A stretch of DNA of 5,040 nucleotides from Nitrospinota bacterium (GCA_027298165.1 JAPUGN010000013.1:1-5040), one strand, 5' to 3'; counted from the stretch's first letter, positions 1-5,040 are shown. Notes: generated by a model from the sequence alone, not told the origin. Numbers and translations: made by a program.

Positions 1-697
1 GGCCCGTCCGCCCGAATCCTGTTTGTATTTCGTCCAGGATCAACAGGACCTTCCGCTGGGTGCAGAGTTTGCGTAATTCCTTCAGATAAGTTTTAGAGGG
101 AATGATGACGCCGCTTTCGCCTTGGACGGGTTCGACCATCACTGCGCAGGTTTTGGAGGTGATGGTTTTCCTCATGGCCGCAATATCATCGAACGGAACG
201 TATTTGAATCCCGGTACCAGCGGACCGAACCACTTCTGGATTTTATCCTGCGGAGTAGCGCTCATCGCGCCCAGGGTGCGCCCGTGGAACGCTTTGTAGG
301 TGGTGATGATTTCGCTTTTGTGTTTCTGTTCCTGGTCGACATAATACCGCCGCGCCAGTTTGATGGCGCCTTCGTTGGCTTCGGTTCCGCTGTTGCAGAA
401 GAACACTTTGCCGCCGAAACTCAACCGGGTGATTTCCGCCGCGAGTTGTGCCTGCGGTTCGATATGAAACCAGTTGGAGACGTGAATCAATTGCCCGGCC
501 TGCTTGCGGATTGCGCGAACCACTGCGGGATGGCAATGCCCGAGGCTGTTCACCGCCACGCCTGCGACAAAATCGAGGTATTTGTTCCCCGACGCGTCCC
601 AGACGTGCATGCCCTTGCCCTTGACCAGTGCGATGGGATAGCGTCCAATCGTGTGGGCGACGTGGCGCTCGGTCAGTTGTATTATTTTTTGATTCAT
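1..697 (-). CDS. argD: Acetylornithine aminotransferase, N-terminal part (3' end beyond left edge)
   Basis: This is a class-III, PLP-dependent aminotransferase of arginine biosynthesis. It is expected to interconvert N-acetylglutamate semialdehyde and N-acetylornithine with glutamate as amino donor, in the cytoplasm. Read on the minus strand, the ATG at 697-695 opens a frame of 232 codons without a stop to the window edge. Visible family motifs, in order: an N-terminal stretch ending near LDFVAGVAVNSLGHCHP (41-57); the phosphate-binding CNSGTEANE (101-109); YKAFHGRTLGAMSATP (134-149); EPVQGESG (189-196); and LILDEIQTGFGRTG (219-232), which contains the Asp (222) that contacts the PLP ring nitrogen. 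The catalytic lysine should lie just past the edge. Full-length ArgD is about 390-400 residues, so roughly 60% is seen. The start fits the family N-terminus, although the upstream sequence has only a weak GAG-type ribosome site. Related class-III enzymes (ornithine, succinylornithine or GABA aminotransferases) share these motifs, but overall this resembles ArgD best. Confidence 0.92.
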   Translation of the reverse strand, partial: MNQKIIQLTERHVAHTIGRYPIALVKGKGMHVWDASGNKYLDFVAGVAVNSLGHCHPAVVRAIRKQAGQLIHVSNWFHIEPQAQLAAEITRLSFGGKVFFCNSGTEANEGAIKLARRYYVDQEQKHKSEIITTYKAFHGRTLGAMSATPQDKIQKWFGPLVPGFKYVPFDDIAAMRKTITSKTCAVMVEPVQGESGVIIPSKTYLKELRKLCTQRKVLLILDEIQTGFGRTG

Positions 698-712
698 AGG
701 TCTCTATTTCAA

Positions 713-743
713 GGGGTTAGGGGTGCCCGGTCGGGGTTGTGGG
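713..743 (+). other. Four closely spaced G-runs (possible G-quadruplex) in the argD/comF divergent spacer
   Basis: The plus strand carries GGGG at 713-716, GGGG at 720-723, GGGG at 733-736 and GGG at 741-743, with loops of 3, 9 and 4 bases. Three runs are followed by TT or TG, giving a loose GGGGTT-like repetition. This fits a relaxed G-quadruplex pattern, although the middle loop exceeds the usual limit of seven. The array sits 9 bp upstream of a TATAAT box facing comF. On the other strand it is the C-rich 5' leader of argD. Folding and function are inference only. Confidence 0.4.
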
Positions 744-751
744 TTTCGTGA

Positions 752-757
752 TATAAT
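752..757 (+). promoter_or_regulatory. Candidate -10 box (TATAAT) for comF
   Basis: A perfect TATAAT lies 51 bp upstream of the comF ATG and would start transcription at about 763-765. No convincing -35 hexamer is found 16-18 bp upstream, because that position falls inside the G-run array. The box is therefore only a candidate and may depend on an activator or on the unusual upstream DNA. Confidence 0.4.
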
Positions 758-779
758 TTTCCTTCCCACCGAAGCAGAA

Positions 780-796
780 AACTTTATCACAAAGTT
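780..796. repeat. Perfect inverted repeat AACTTT-5-AAAGTT in the comF leader
   Basis: AACTTT (780-785) and AAAGTT (791-796) are exact reverse complements around the 5-base spacer ATCAC. The element ends 12 bp before the comF ATG and lies downstream of the TATAAT box. It could be an operator for a dimeric regulator, or a weak AU-rich hairpin in the comF 5' leader near the ribosome-binding region. The symmetry is seen directly; either role is inference. Confidence 0.4.
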
Positions 797-808
797 CTGG
801 CGAATGAC

Positions 809-1564
809 ATGATAAACCGGTTCCTCAATAGCGCCTGTGTGGTGCGGGCTTGGGAGTCGCTCCTGAACTCCGTGTTTCCACGCCGTTGTGTCGGTTGTGG
901 GCTCAGCCGGGAACAGGGCGGCGATTATCTATGCGGAATGTGCCGGGACGACATCTTTGTGATTGATGATCCTTTATGCGAGACCTGCGGACGGCCCGCC
1001 GACATCGATTACGATTACCCGGCGGAAGGATTCGAGTGCGGCTGGTGCCGCAAGGGGGAGTACCGGTTCGACCGGGCGCGGTCGCTCGGCCTGTACGACT
1101 CGGTCTTAAAGGAGTTGATTCATTTTTACAAATACCGCAACCAGCCGGGAGCCATTGCGGAGATCGAGCCTTTTCTGCGGGATTATTTTGAAGCGCACCG
1201 GACGGAATACGAGGGCTTCGCGGTGGCTTACGTGCCTCTGCACATCCGGAGGCTGAAGGATCGCGGATTCGATCAGGCCTTCGTGCTGGCCCATACCATC
1301 GCGAATATTCTGGACGCCCCGCTGTTGGTGAAGCCGCTCCATCGCATCCGGGAAACGTTACCGCAGGCTCGCAGGAATCGGGAGGAGCGGTTGAAGAATG
1401 TGAAGGGTGCGTTTGCGGTGGTGAATCCCGAGACCGTCTCTCAAAAAAATATTCTGCTGGTCGACGACGTGTTCACCACCGGTTCCACGGTGAACGAAGT
1501 GACCCGGGTGTTGAAGAAAGCGAAGGCGGGGCGCGTCGAGGTGTTCACTCTGGCGCGGGCTTGA
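809..1564 (+). CDS. comF: ComF family protein (phosphoribosyltransferase-like, ComFC/GntX type)
   Basis: This is a complete 251-residue protein of the ComF/GntX family, close to the family's usual 220-250 residues. Members carry an N-terminal zinc-binding module and a C-terminal type-I phosphoribosyltransferase fold. In naturally transformable bacteria ComF is needed for cytoplasmic handling of incoming single-stranded DNA; elsewhere its role is poorly defined. Four CxxC pairs are visible (C27/C30, C42/C45, C57/C60, C77/C80), enough ligands for two zinc sites. The YVPLHIRRLKDRGFDQA region resembles the family's conserved VPlhxxrxrxRGFNQa block, with FDQ in place of the usual FNQ. The PRPP-binding loop is ILLVDDVFTTGSTVNE, with D219-D220 and T223-T224-G225-S226-T227. 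The ATG at 809 places the first CxxC just after a typical FPRRCVGCG entry. Its ribosome-binding site is poor. A two-codon ATG-ACA-TGA overlaps the start. The gene diverges from argD, and no other competence gene is present. Confidence 0.9.
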   Translation: MINRFLNSACVVRAWESLLNSVFPRRCVGCGLSREQGGDYLCGMCRDDIFVIDDPLCETCGRPADIDYDYPAEGFECGWCRKGEYRFDRARSLGLYDSVLKELIHFYKYRNQPGAIAEIEPFLRDYFEAHRTEYEGFAVAYVPLHIRRLKDRGFDQAFVLAHTIANILDAPLLVKPLHRIRETLPQARRNREERLKNVKGAFAVVNPETVSQKNILLVDDVFTTGSTVNEVTRVLKKAKAGRVEVFTLARA

Positions 1565-1587
1565 AACCCACCGTTCGGGTCAGGCAA

Positions 1588-2922
1588 TCAGCGGAAGCTT
1601 CCGGTGACCCAGTACCAGCACAAAATGCTGGCGGCGTATCCCAGGGCGATGGCCCAGGACCACTTCATGTGGGAGAGGAAGGTGTAGTTTTTCCGGTCGA
1701 CTCCCATCACCGCTACCCCAGCGGCAGAACCGACAGACAAAAGACTGCCCCCCACTCCCGCGGTCAGCGTGATCAACAGCCACTGGTCGACGCCCATGGC
1801 GGGGTCCATTTTCAACACCGCGAACATGACGGGAATGTTGTCCACAATGGCGGAAAGAACCCCCACGATGATGTTGGACCAGGTCGGGCCGATGGTTTCG
1901 TACAAGTTTTCACTGGCCAGCGCGAGGTAGCCGAGATACTGCAGAGCGCCGACCGCAGTGAGCACGCCGAAGAAGAACAGCAGAGTGTCAAACTCCACCG
2001 ATGAAATTTTGCTGAAAATGTCAAAATGAGAATTTTCCGCCCGGCGGTTATTGGGATTTCCCAGTTCATACATCAGGGGTTTGTCTCCCCAGCGTTTCAG
2101 ATAGTAGCCGAACATCATGAGTGCGCCGAGGCCGAGCATCATACCCATGAACGGCGGCAGATGAAAAAATTGATGGAAGCTGACAGCGGTGGCGATGGTG
2201 CAGATTCCCATGACAATGATCACTTTGGCGCCGGGTTTCAGGGGAATGGCCTCGGAAGGCGCCTCCGGAAATTCGTTCGGGATAAAGAAATACATGCAGG
2301 TAGCCGGCACGATCCAGTTGACCAGCGACGGAAGCATGAGATAAACGAAATTCAGGGTGTCGACCTTGCCAGCCGTCCAGACCATGAGCGTGGTGATGTC
2401 ACCGAACGGACTCCACGCGCCGCCCGCGTTGGCGGCAACCACGATATTGACGAACGCGAGAACGATGAATTTGGAATTGCCGCCGCTCACTGCCAACGCT
2501 ACCGTGGACATAAGCAGGGCGCTGGTCAGGTTGTCCGCCAGCGGTGACAGGAAAAACGTGATAATACCCGTTGTCCAGAATAAAGAACGAAATCCCAAAC
2601 CCTTGCGCAGAAGCCACATGCGCAGGGCATTGAAAACGTTCCGCTCCGCCAGAGTGTTGATGTAAGTCATGGCGGAGAGCAGAAAGAAAAACAGTGCGCC
2701 GATTTCCGCGATGAGGTGTTGCACATAATCGTGGGCCTCGCTGTTACCAGGGCCGTTTAGAGATTCATAGAGACCGATGAGGAACCACATGAAACACCCC
2801 GCAAAGATGACGGGCTTGGATTTGCGCATGTGGATTTTTTCTTCCATCACAACCAAGGCGTAGGCCAGAACGAATACCAGCAGTGAAACGTATCCCACCC
2901 AGGTGGTGGTCAGATTTGCCAT
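1588..2922 (-). CDS. nhaD: Sodium:proton antiporter, NhaD family
   Basis: This is a complete 444-residue inner-membrane antiporter of the ion-transporter (ArsB/NhaD) superfamily. It is expected to export Na+ (and Li+) in exchange for protons, supporting salt and alkaline pH tolerance. The sequence is a run of hydrophobic segments with short loops, beginning at residues 8-26 and 37-54. Diagnostic NhaD blocks are FFLSPLADNLTSALLM (123-138), NIVVAANAGGAWSPFGDITT (159-178), SAIVDNIPVMFAVL (357-370) and a glycine/serine-rich GVGGSLLSVGSAAGVAVMG (389-407). The two Asp-Asn pairs (D130-N131, D361-N362), one in each half, look like counterparts of the superfamily's internal duplication. A hydrophilic loop lies around 278-305. 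The start is well supported: AAGGAG at 2934-2929 lies six bases before the ATG. Length is slightly below that of characterised Vibrio NhaD proteins. The gene stands alone, ends 23 bp from convergent comF and is preceded by a long spacer. Confidence 0.93.
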   Translation of the reverse strand: MANLTTTWVGYVSLLVFVLAYALVVMEEKIHMRKSKPVIFAGCFMWFLIGLYESLNGPGNSEAHDYVQHLIAEIGALFFFLLSAMTYINTLAERNVFNALRMWLLRKGLGFRSLFWTTGIITFFLSPLADNLTSALLMSTVALAVSGGNSKFIVLAFVNIVVAANAGGAWSPFGDITTLMVWTAGKVDTLNFVYLMLPSLVNWIVPATCMYFFIPNEFPEAPSEAIPLKPGAKVIIVMGICTIATAVSFHQFFHLPPFMGMMLGLGALMMFGYYLKRWGDKPLMYELGNPNNRRAENSHFDIFSKISSVEFDTLLFFFGVLTAVGALQYLGYLALASENLYETIGPTWSNIIVGVLSAIVDNIPVMFAVLKMDPAMGVDQWLLITLTAGVGGSLLSVGSAAGVAVMGVDRKNYTFLSHMKWSWAIALGYAASILCWYWVTGSFR

Positions 2923-2928
2923 ACAGGA

Positions 2929-2934
2929 CTCCTT
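2929..2934 (-). promoter_or_regulatory. Shine-Dalgarno site of nhaD (AAGGAG)
   Basis: On the minus strand AAGGAG lies six bases upstream of the nhaD ATG. It is the best ribosome-binding site in the window and fixes that start codon. Confidence 0.8.
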
Positions 2935-3045
2935 GGAATCAGTTCAAACAAGTTGGGATGGGGCATGGGGGTGCGACGGTTTATGAAATGAAGGCTACGT
3001 TTTTATGAAAAGGCATTTCTTTGATTGGTTCAATATTTCAGGAAC

Positions 3046-3051
3046 ATAATA
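3046..3051 (-). promoter_or_regulatory. Possible -10 box for nhaD (TATTAT)
   Basis: Read on the minus strand, TATTAT matches five of six bases of the sigma-70 -10 consensus. It lies in the AT-rich block about 125 bp upstream of the nhaD ATG. No good -35 element is seen at normal spacing. In DNA this AT-rich a chance match is likely, so the call is tentative. Confidence 0.2.
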
Positions 3052-3110
3052 GATTCAACATTTTAAAGGTTTACTAAAAGCAAAGAAACCCATTTTTATT
3101 CAGGAGAATA

Positions 3111-3209
3111 ATTTCGGGTACCGGGTGCTTCTTGGGGGAATCCAAACTGCGGGCCCATTAACAGCCCTCATAAGGGTATACGTCGAGAGGCTGGGAGGAG
3201 ATTTCGGGT
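3111..3209 (+). repeat. Pair of 9-bp direct repeats ATTTCGGGT
   Basis: ATTTCGGGT occurs at 3111-3119 and again at 3201-3209, 90 bp apart. Each copy is preceded by GGAG within a few bases (3103-3106 and 3197-3200) and followed by a G-rich stretch. The similarity suggests either a duplicated protein-binding site or a small local duplication. Chance cannot be excluded at this length. Confidence 0.35.
3132..3177 (+). other. Two adjacent small hairpins in the spacer
   Basis: On the plus strand TTGGG (3132-3136) can pair with TCCAA (3141-3145), including one G-U pair, around a GNRA-type GGAA loop. GCCCT (3164-3168) can pair with AGGGT (3173-3177), also with one G-U pair, around CATA. CAGCCCT (3162-3168) has an alternative 7-bp pairing with GGGGCTG (3211-3217). 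Mutually exclusive pairings are what one would expect of a leader RNA, but no known family is recognised and the stems are short. Confidence 0.25.
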
Positions 3210-3310
3210 TGGGGCTGCAAACGATTTGAGTCCTAATTGGGATAAAGAAAGGGGAATCTGGACCTTTTCAACCGGTTAAATTGTAAGGATAGGCGTAAAT
3301 TTTCGACTCA

Positions 3311-3370
3311 GTACCAAGGAATTTTGCCGGGTTAAGCCTCTTAGAAATGGCGGTACATCGGGGCACCGAT
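3311..3370 (+). other. Nested dyad followed directly by a GC hairpin upstream of ispA
   Basis: GTACC (3311-3315) pairs with GGTAC (3352-3356). Inside it, GCC (3326-3328) pairs with GGC (3349-3351), and TAAG (3333-3336) pairs with CTTA (3340-3343). With no gap, ATCGG (3357-3361) then pairs with CCGAT (3366-3370) around GGCA, followed by TTTAAGG. The second hairpin resembles a weak intrinsic terminator, but its T tract is only three to four bases. It could be a structured leader end, an attenuator or a terminator for a spacer transcript. Confidence 0.3.
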
Positions 3371-3376
3371 TTAAGG

Positions 3377-3404
3377 TTGACTGAGGTGGATTGTGTGATA
3401 ACAT
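3377..3404 (+). promoter_or_regulatory. ispA: Candidate sigma-70 promoter for ispA-dxs
   Basis: TTGACT (3377-3382, five of six matches to the -35 consensus) is followed after 16 bp by TAACAT (3399-3404, four of six, with the key A2 and T6). Transcription would begin near 3411. This would leave the TTG at 3391 outside the mRNA, and favours the TTG at 3451 as the ispA start, with a leader of about 40 bases. The promoter is predicted by pattern only. Confidence 0.4.
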
Positions 3405-3450
3405 TTTATATTACGATACTTTAGGGCTCTTTCGTTATTTCGGTGAAGCA

Positions 3451-4359
3451 TTGATAGAAGCGGGAGGCGTACTCGCCAAAAAATATTTAGGGGATTGCAA
3501 GGCCTTCATTGATCAGGCCATCCTCGAATTTTTGCCGGAAAAAGATGGATACCCTAAAAGTATTCATGAATCGATGCACTACAGCCTGTTTGCCGGAGGA
3601 AAGAGACTTCGGCCCAGTCTATTGATCGCTTCGGCGGAAGCGGTGGGAGGAAACCGAAACCGTGTCCTTCCGTTTGCGGTAGCGGTTGAATTCCTCCACA
3701 CGTATACGCTGATTCATGATGACCTCCCTGCTCTCGATGATGACAGTTTGAGGAGGGGCAAGCCGACCAACCATAAAGTTTTTGGTGAAGCCATTGCCAT
3801 CCTGGCTGGAGACGCGTTACTGACCCAGGCCTTTGTGTTGATGACCAACCCATTGTTGATGGAGGCCGTACCCCACAAAGATATTCTTCGTTCGTCCCAT
3901 GAAATCGCCAAGGCCATGAGCTCCACCGGAGTTATCGGTGGCCAAGTGGTGGATTTGGAATCGGAAGGGAAACCGGTCGACGCATCGACTTTGGAGTACA
4001 TCCACATTTACAAAACGGGCTTTTTTTTCAAAGCCTGTGTCCGAATCGGGGCGATATTGAGCGGGGCTTCGTCCTCCCAGTTGGGAGCTCTATCCCGCTA
4101 CGGGGCTCATATCGGTCTGGCGTTTCAGATCATTGACGACATCCTCGATATTACGGGAGAACAAGAACAACTTGGCAAAGATATCGGCAGTGATGCCGAC
4201 AAAAATAAAGCCACCTACCCGGCTCTGTTCGGTTTGGAGGAATCCAAAAAGAAAGCCGAGGCACTGGTCGATGAGGCCATGGAATGCCTTGAAGATTTTG
4301 ACGAACGAGCCGATCCCCTGCGGGAGATTGCCCGTTTTTTCGTGCAACGCACCTTTTGA
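3451..4359 (+). CDS. ispA: Polyprenyl diphosphate synthase, probably farnesyl diphosphate synthase
   Basis: This trans-type short-chain prenyltransferase condenses isopentenyl diphosphate with dimethylallyl or geranyl diphosphate, supplying farnesyl-type precursors for quinones and undecaprenyl carriers. Residues here are counted from the chosen TTG start. Visible motifs are GGKRLRP (49-55, IPP binding), the first aspartate-rich motif HDDLPALDDD (from 89), TGVIGGQVVDL, the lysine of YKTG, and the second aspartate-rich motif DDILD (229-233), followed by GKDIGSDADKNKATYP. A tyrosine sits five residues before the first motif, as in E. coli IspA, which favours C15 over C20 product. The start is uncertain. 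TTG 3451 gives 302 residues, near the family's roughly 300, with a GGTGA five bases upstream. TTG 3391 gives 322 residues behind a good GAGGTGG, but adds an unusual tail and sits inside the predicted promoter. No ATG or GTG precedes the conserved KKYL region. dxs follows nine bases after the stop. Confidence 0.88.
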   Translation: MIEAGGVLAKKYLGDCKAFIDQAILEFLPEKDGYPKSIHESMHYSLFAGGKRLRPSLLIASAEAVGGNRNRVLPFAVAVEFLHTYTLIHDDLPALDDDSLRRGKPTNHKVFGEAIAILAGDALLTQAFVLMTNPLLMEAVPHKDILRSSHEIAKAMSSTGVIGGQVVDLESEGKPVDASTLEYIHIYKTGFFFKACVRIGAILSGASSSQLGALSRYGAHIGLAFQIIDDILDITGEQEQLGKDIGSDADKNKATYPALFGLEESKKKAEALVDEAMECLEDFDERADPLREIARFFVQRTF

Positions 4360-4368
4360 TATGGAATT

Positions 4369-5040
4369 ATGATGAGCAGTTTCTTAGATGGAATCAACAG
4401 TCCTCAGGATCTTAAAAAGATCGATATAAAAGATCTTCCCGCTCTCGCCACCGAAATTCGGGACACTCTTTTAGCGACGATATCCAAAACCGGCGGTCAC
4501 CTGGGTTCCAATCTGGGGATTGTGGAATTGACGCTGGCTATGCATTACGTGTTTGACAGTCCGCGCGACAAGTTTGTGTGGGACGTGGGCCACCAGTCCT
4601 ATGTCCACAAACTGTTGACCGGCCGCAAGGACCGGTTCCATACGCTCCGGCAATACCAAGGGTTGAGCGGTTTCACCAAGCGCGAGGAAAACGAGCACGA
4701 CCACTGGAACTGCGGCCACGGAGGCACTTCCATTTCCGCCGCTCTCGCTTTCGCCAAAGCGCGTGATCTCAAAAATGAGGACAACGAAGTGGTGGCGGTG
4801 ATCGGCGACGGATCGTTGACTGCGGGCATGGCTTTTGAAGGCTTGAATCACACCGGCCATCTCAAAAGCAACATGATCGTCATCTTGAACGATAACGAAA
4901 TGTCGATTTCCACCAACGTCGGCGGCATGTCGGCGCACCTGAGTCAGATCATGACCGGGCAGGTCATGCGTAAAATCAAACGGCAGATCGACGAGTTGCT
5001 ACAGGCCATTCCGGGAGTGGGCAAAGATATCTCGCATTAC
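4369..5040 (+). CDS. dxs: 1-deoxy-D-xylulose-5-phosphate synthase, N-terminal part (3' end beyond right edge)
   Basis: Dxs is the thiamine-diphosphate enzyme that joins pyruvate and glyceraldehyde 3-phosphate to form DXP. This is the first step of the MEP isoprenoid pathway, and DXP also feeds thiamine and pyridoxal synthesis. The frame is open for 224 codons to the window edge, about a third of the usual 620-640. Visible motifs are GGHLGSNLGIVELT (42-55, His44), DSPRDKFVWDVGHQSYVHKLLTGR (63-86, His75), CGHGGTSISAA (115-125), and the ThDP-metal motif GDGSLTAGMAFEGLNH (146-161) continuing to NDNEMSIS (174-181), where Asp147 and Asn176 bind the metal. The GHGGTS segment differs from the GHSSTS that I recall for E. 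coli. Two ATGs are adjacent (4369 and 4372). GGA at 4363-4365 is better spaced for the second, so the true start may be three bases later. ispA ends nine bases upstream, so the two genes are almost certainly cotranscribed. Confidence 0.94.
   Translation, partial: MMSSFLDGINSPQDLKKIDIKDLPALATEIRDTLLATISKTGGHLGSNLGIVELTLAMHYVFDSPRDKFVWDVGHQSYVHKLLTGRKDRFHTLRQYQGLSGFTKREENEHDHWNCGHGGTSISAALAFAKARDLKNEDNEVVAVIGDGSLTAGMAFEGLNHTGHLKSNMIVILNDNEMSISTNVGGMSAHLSQIMTGQVMRKIKRQIDELLQAIPGVGKDISHY

Larger units (their letters stand above)
2935..3450. other. Long gene-free spacer between divergent nhaD and ispA
   Basis: I find no supportable coding region here on either strand; only frames of a few to about 25 codons without good ribosome sites occur. 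Positions 3001-3120 are strongly AT-rich (33 G+C of 120 by hand count), unlike the neighbouring genes. From about 3113 the sequence becomes more G+C-rich and contains several short dyads (3132-3145, 3164-3177, 3311-3356, 3357-3370), an AACCGGTT palindrome (3270-3277) and a 9-bp direct repeat. It must hold the promoters of nhaD and probably of ispA-dxs. A structured leader or small RNA is possible, but it matches no riboswitch, 6S, SRP or RNase P pattern that I recognise. Confidence 0.55.

Noticed and set aside
122..751. Long plus-strand open frame (209 codons) opposite argD
   Set aside because: The minus strand carries an unmistakable ArgD with ordered PLP motifs. The opposite frame has no recognisable domain and is the usual mirror of a GC-rich gene.
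1566..1580. Possible terminator hairpin between comF and nhaD
   Set aside because: Only three to four pairs form and no T tract follows on either strand.
2026..2547. Plus-strand open frame (173 codons) opposite nhaD
   Set aside because: It is rich in His, Arg, Asp and Glu, a typical antisense reading of hydrophobic membrane codons, and lies wholly within a confident nhaD.
3005..3049. Short plus-strand frame of 14 codons (MKRHFFDWFNISGT)
   Set aside because: It lies in AT-rich DNA with only a distant GAAGG, pointing at no gene; probably chance.
3100..3171. Short minus-strand frame of 23 codons in the spacer
   Set aside because: It has no Shine-Dalgarno site and no recognisable peptide features, and such lengths are expected by chance.
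2279..3250. 12-bp match GGGATAAAGAAA at 2279-2290 and 3239-3250
   Set aside because: One copy lies inside the nhaD coding sequence and the flanks are unrelated, so this is likely coincidence.
3100..3380. Known RNA classes considered for the spacer (TPP, cobalamin, c-di-GMP, fluoride and preQ1 riboswitches; 6S, SRP and RNase P RNAs)
   Set aside because: None of the conserved cores that I recall for these families is present on either strand. A covariance search would be the decisive test.
3060..3390. Remnant of xseB upstream of ispA
   Set aside because: No frame shows the short helical XseB pattern, and stops are frequent in all frames.
4471..4938. Minus-strand open frame (155 codons) opposite dxs
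   Set aside because: It mirrors the strongly conserved Dxs motifs on the plus strand, with no ribosome site or domain of its own.

Overview
The window looks like ordinary chromosomal DNA from a Gram-negative, probably marine or otherwise salt-exposed bacterium. That inference rests on an NhaD-type sodium/proton antiporter, a ComF-family protein with no other competence genes beside it, an MEP-pathway isoprenoid gene pair, and mostly GC-rich codon use. The gene set would suit Nitrospinota or a deltaproteobacterial-type lineage, but nothing here fixes the taxon. I see no mobile element, CRISPR array, rRNA or tRNA.

Layout. Positions 1-697 (minus strand) hold the N-terminal 232 codons of an acetylornithine aminotransferase (argD), whose 3' end lies off the left edge. 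A 111-bp divergent spacer follows. It contains four G-runs (possible G-quadruplex), a TATAAT box and a perfect 6-bp-arm inverted repeat. Positions 809-1564 (plus) encode a complete ComF-family phosphoribosyltransferase-like protein with four CxxC pairs. It converges, 23 bp apart, with a complete nhaD antiporter gene (1588-2922, minus).

Upstream of nhaD lies a long gene-free stretch, 2923-3450. About 120 bp of it is very AT-rich (3001-3120, about 28% G+C by hand count). It then becomes more GC-rich, with several short dyads and one 9-bp direct repeat. It may carry the nhaD promoter, an ispA promoter and possibly an unrecognised structured RNA or leader.

The right side carries ispA (short-chain polyprenyl diphosphate synthase, 3451-4359, plus). 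Nine bases later dxs begins (1-deoxy-D-xylulose-5-phosphate synthase, 4369 to the right edge, N-terminal 224 codons). These two form an isoprenoid operon: Dxs makes the first committed MEP-pathway intermediate, and IspA condenses the resulting C5 units into prenyl diphosphates for quinone and cell-wall lipid carriers.

The coding content is conventional, and I found no convincing new multi-gene system. The points worth a second look are the G-run array and inverted repeat ahead of comF, the dyad-rich spacer ahead of ispA, the uncertain TTG start of ispA, and a GHGGTS variant in the thiamine-diphosphate domain of Dxs.
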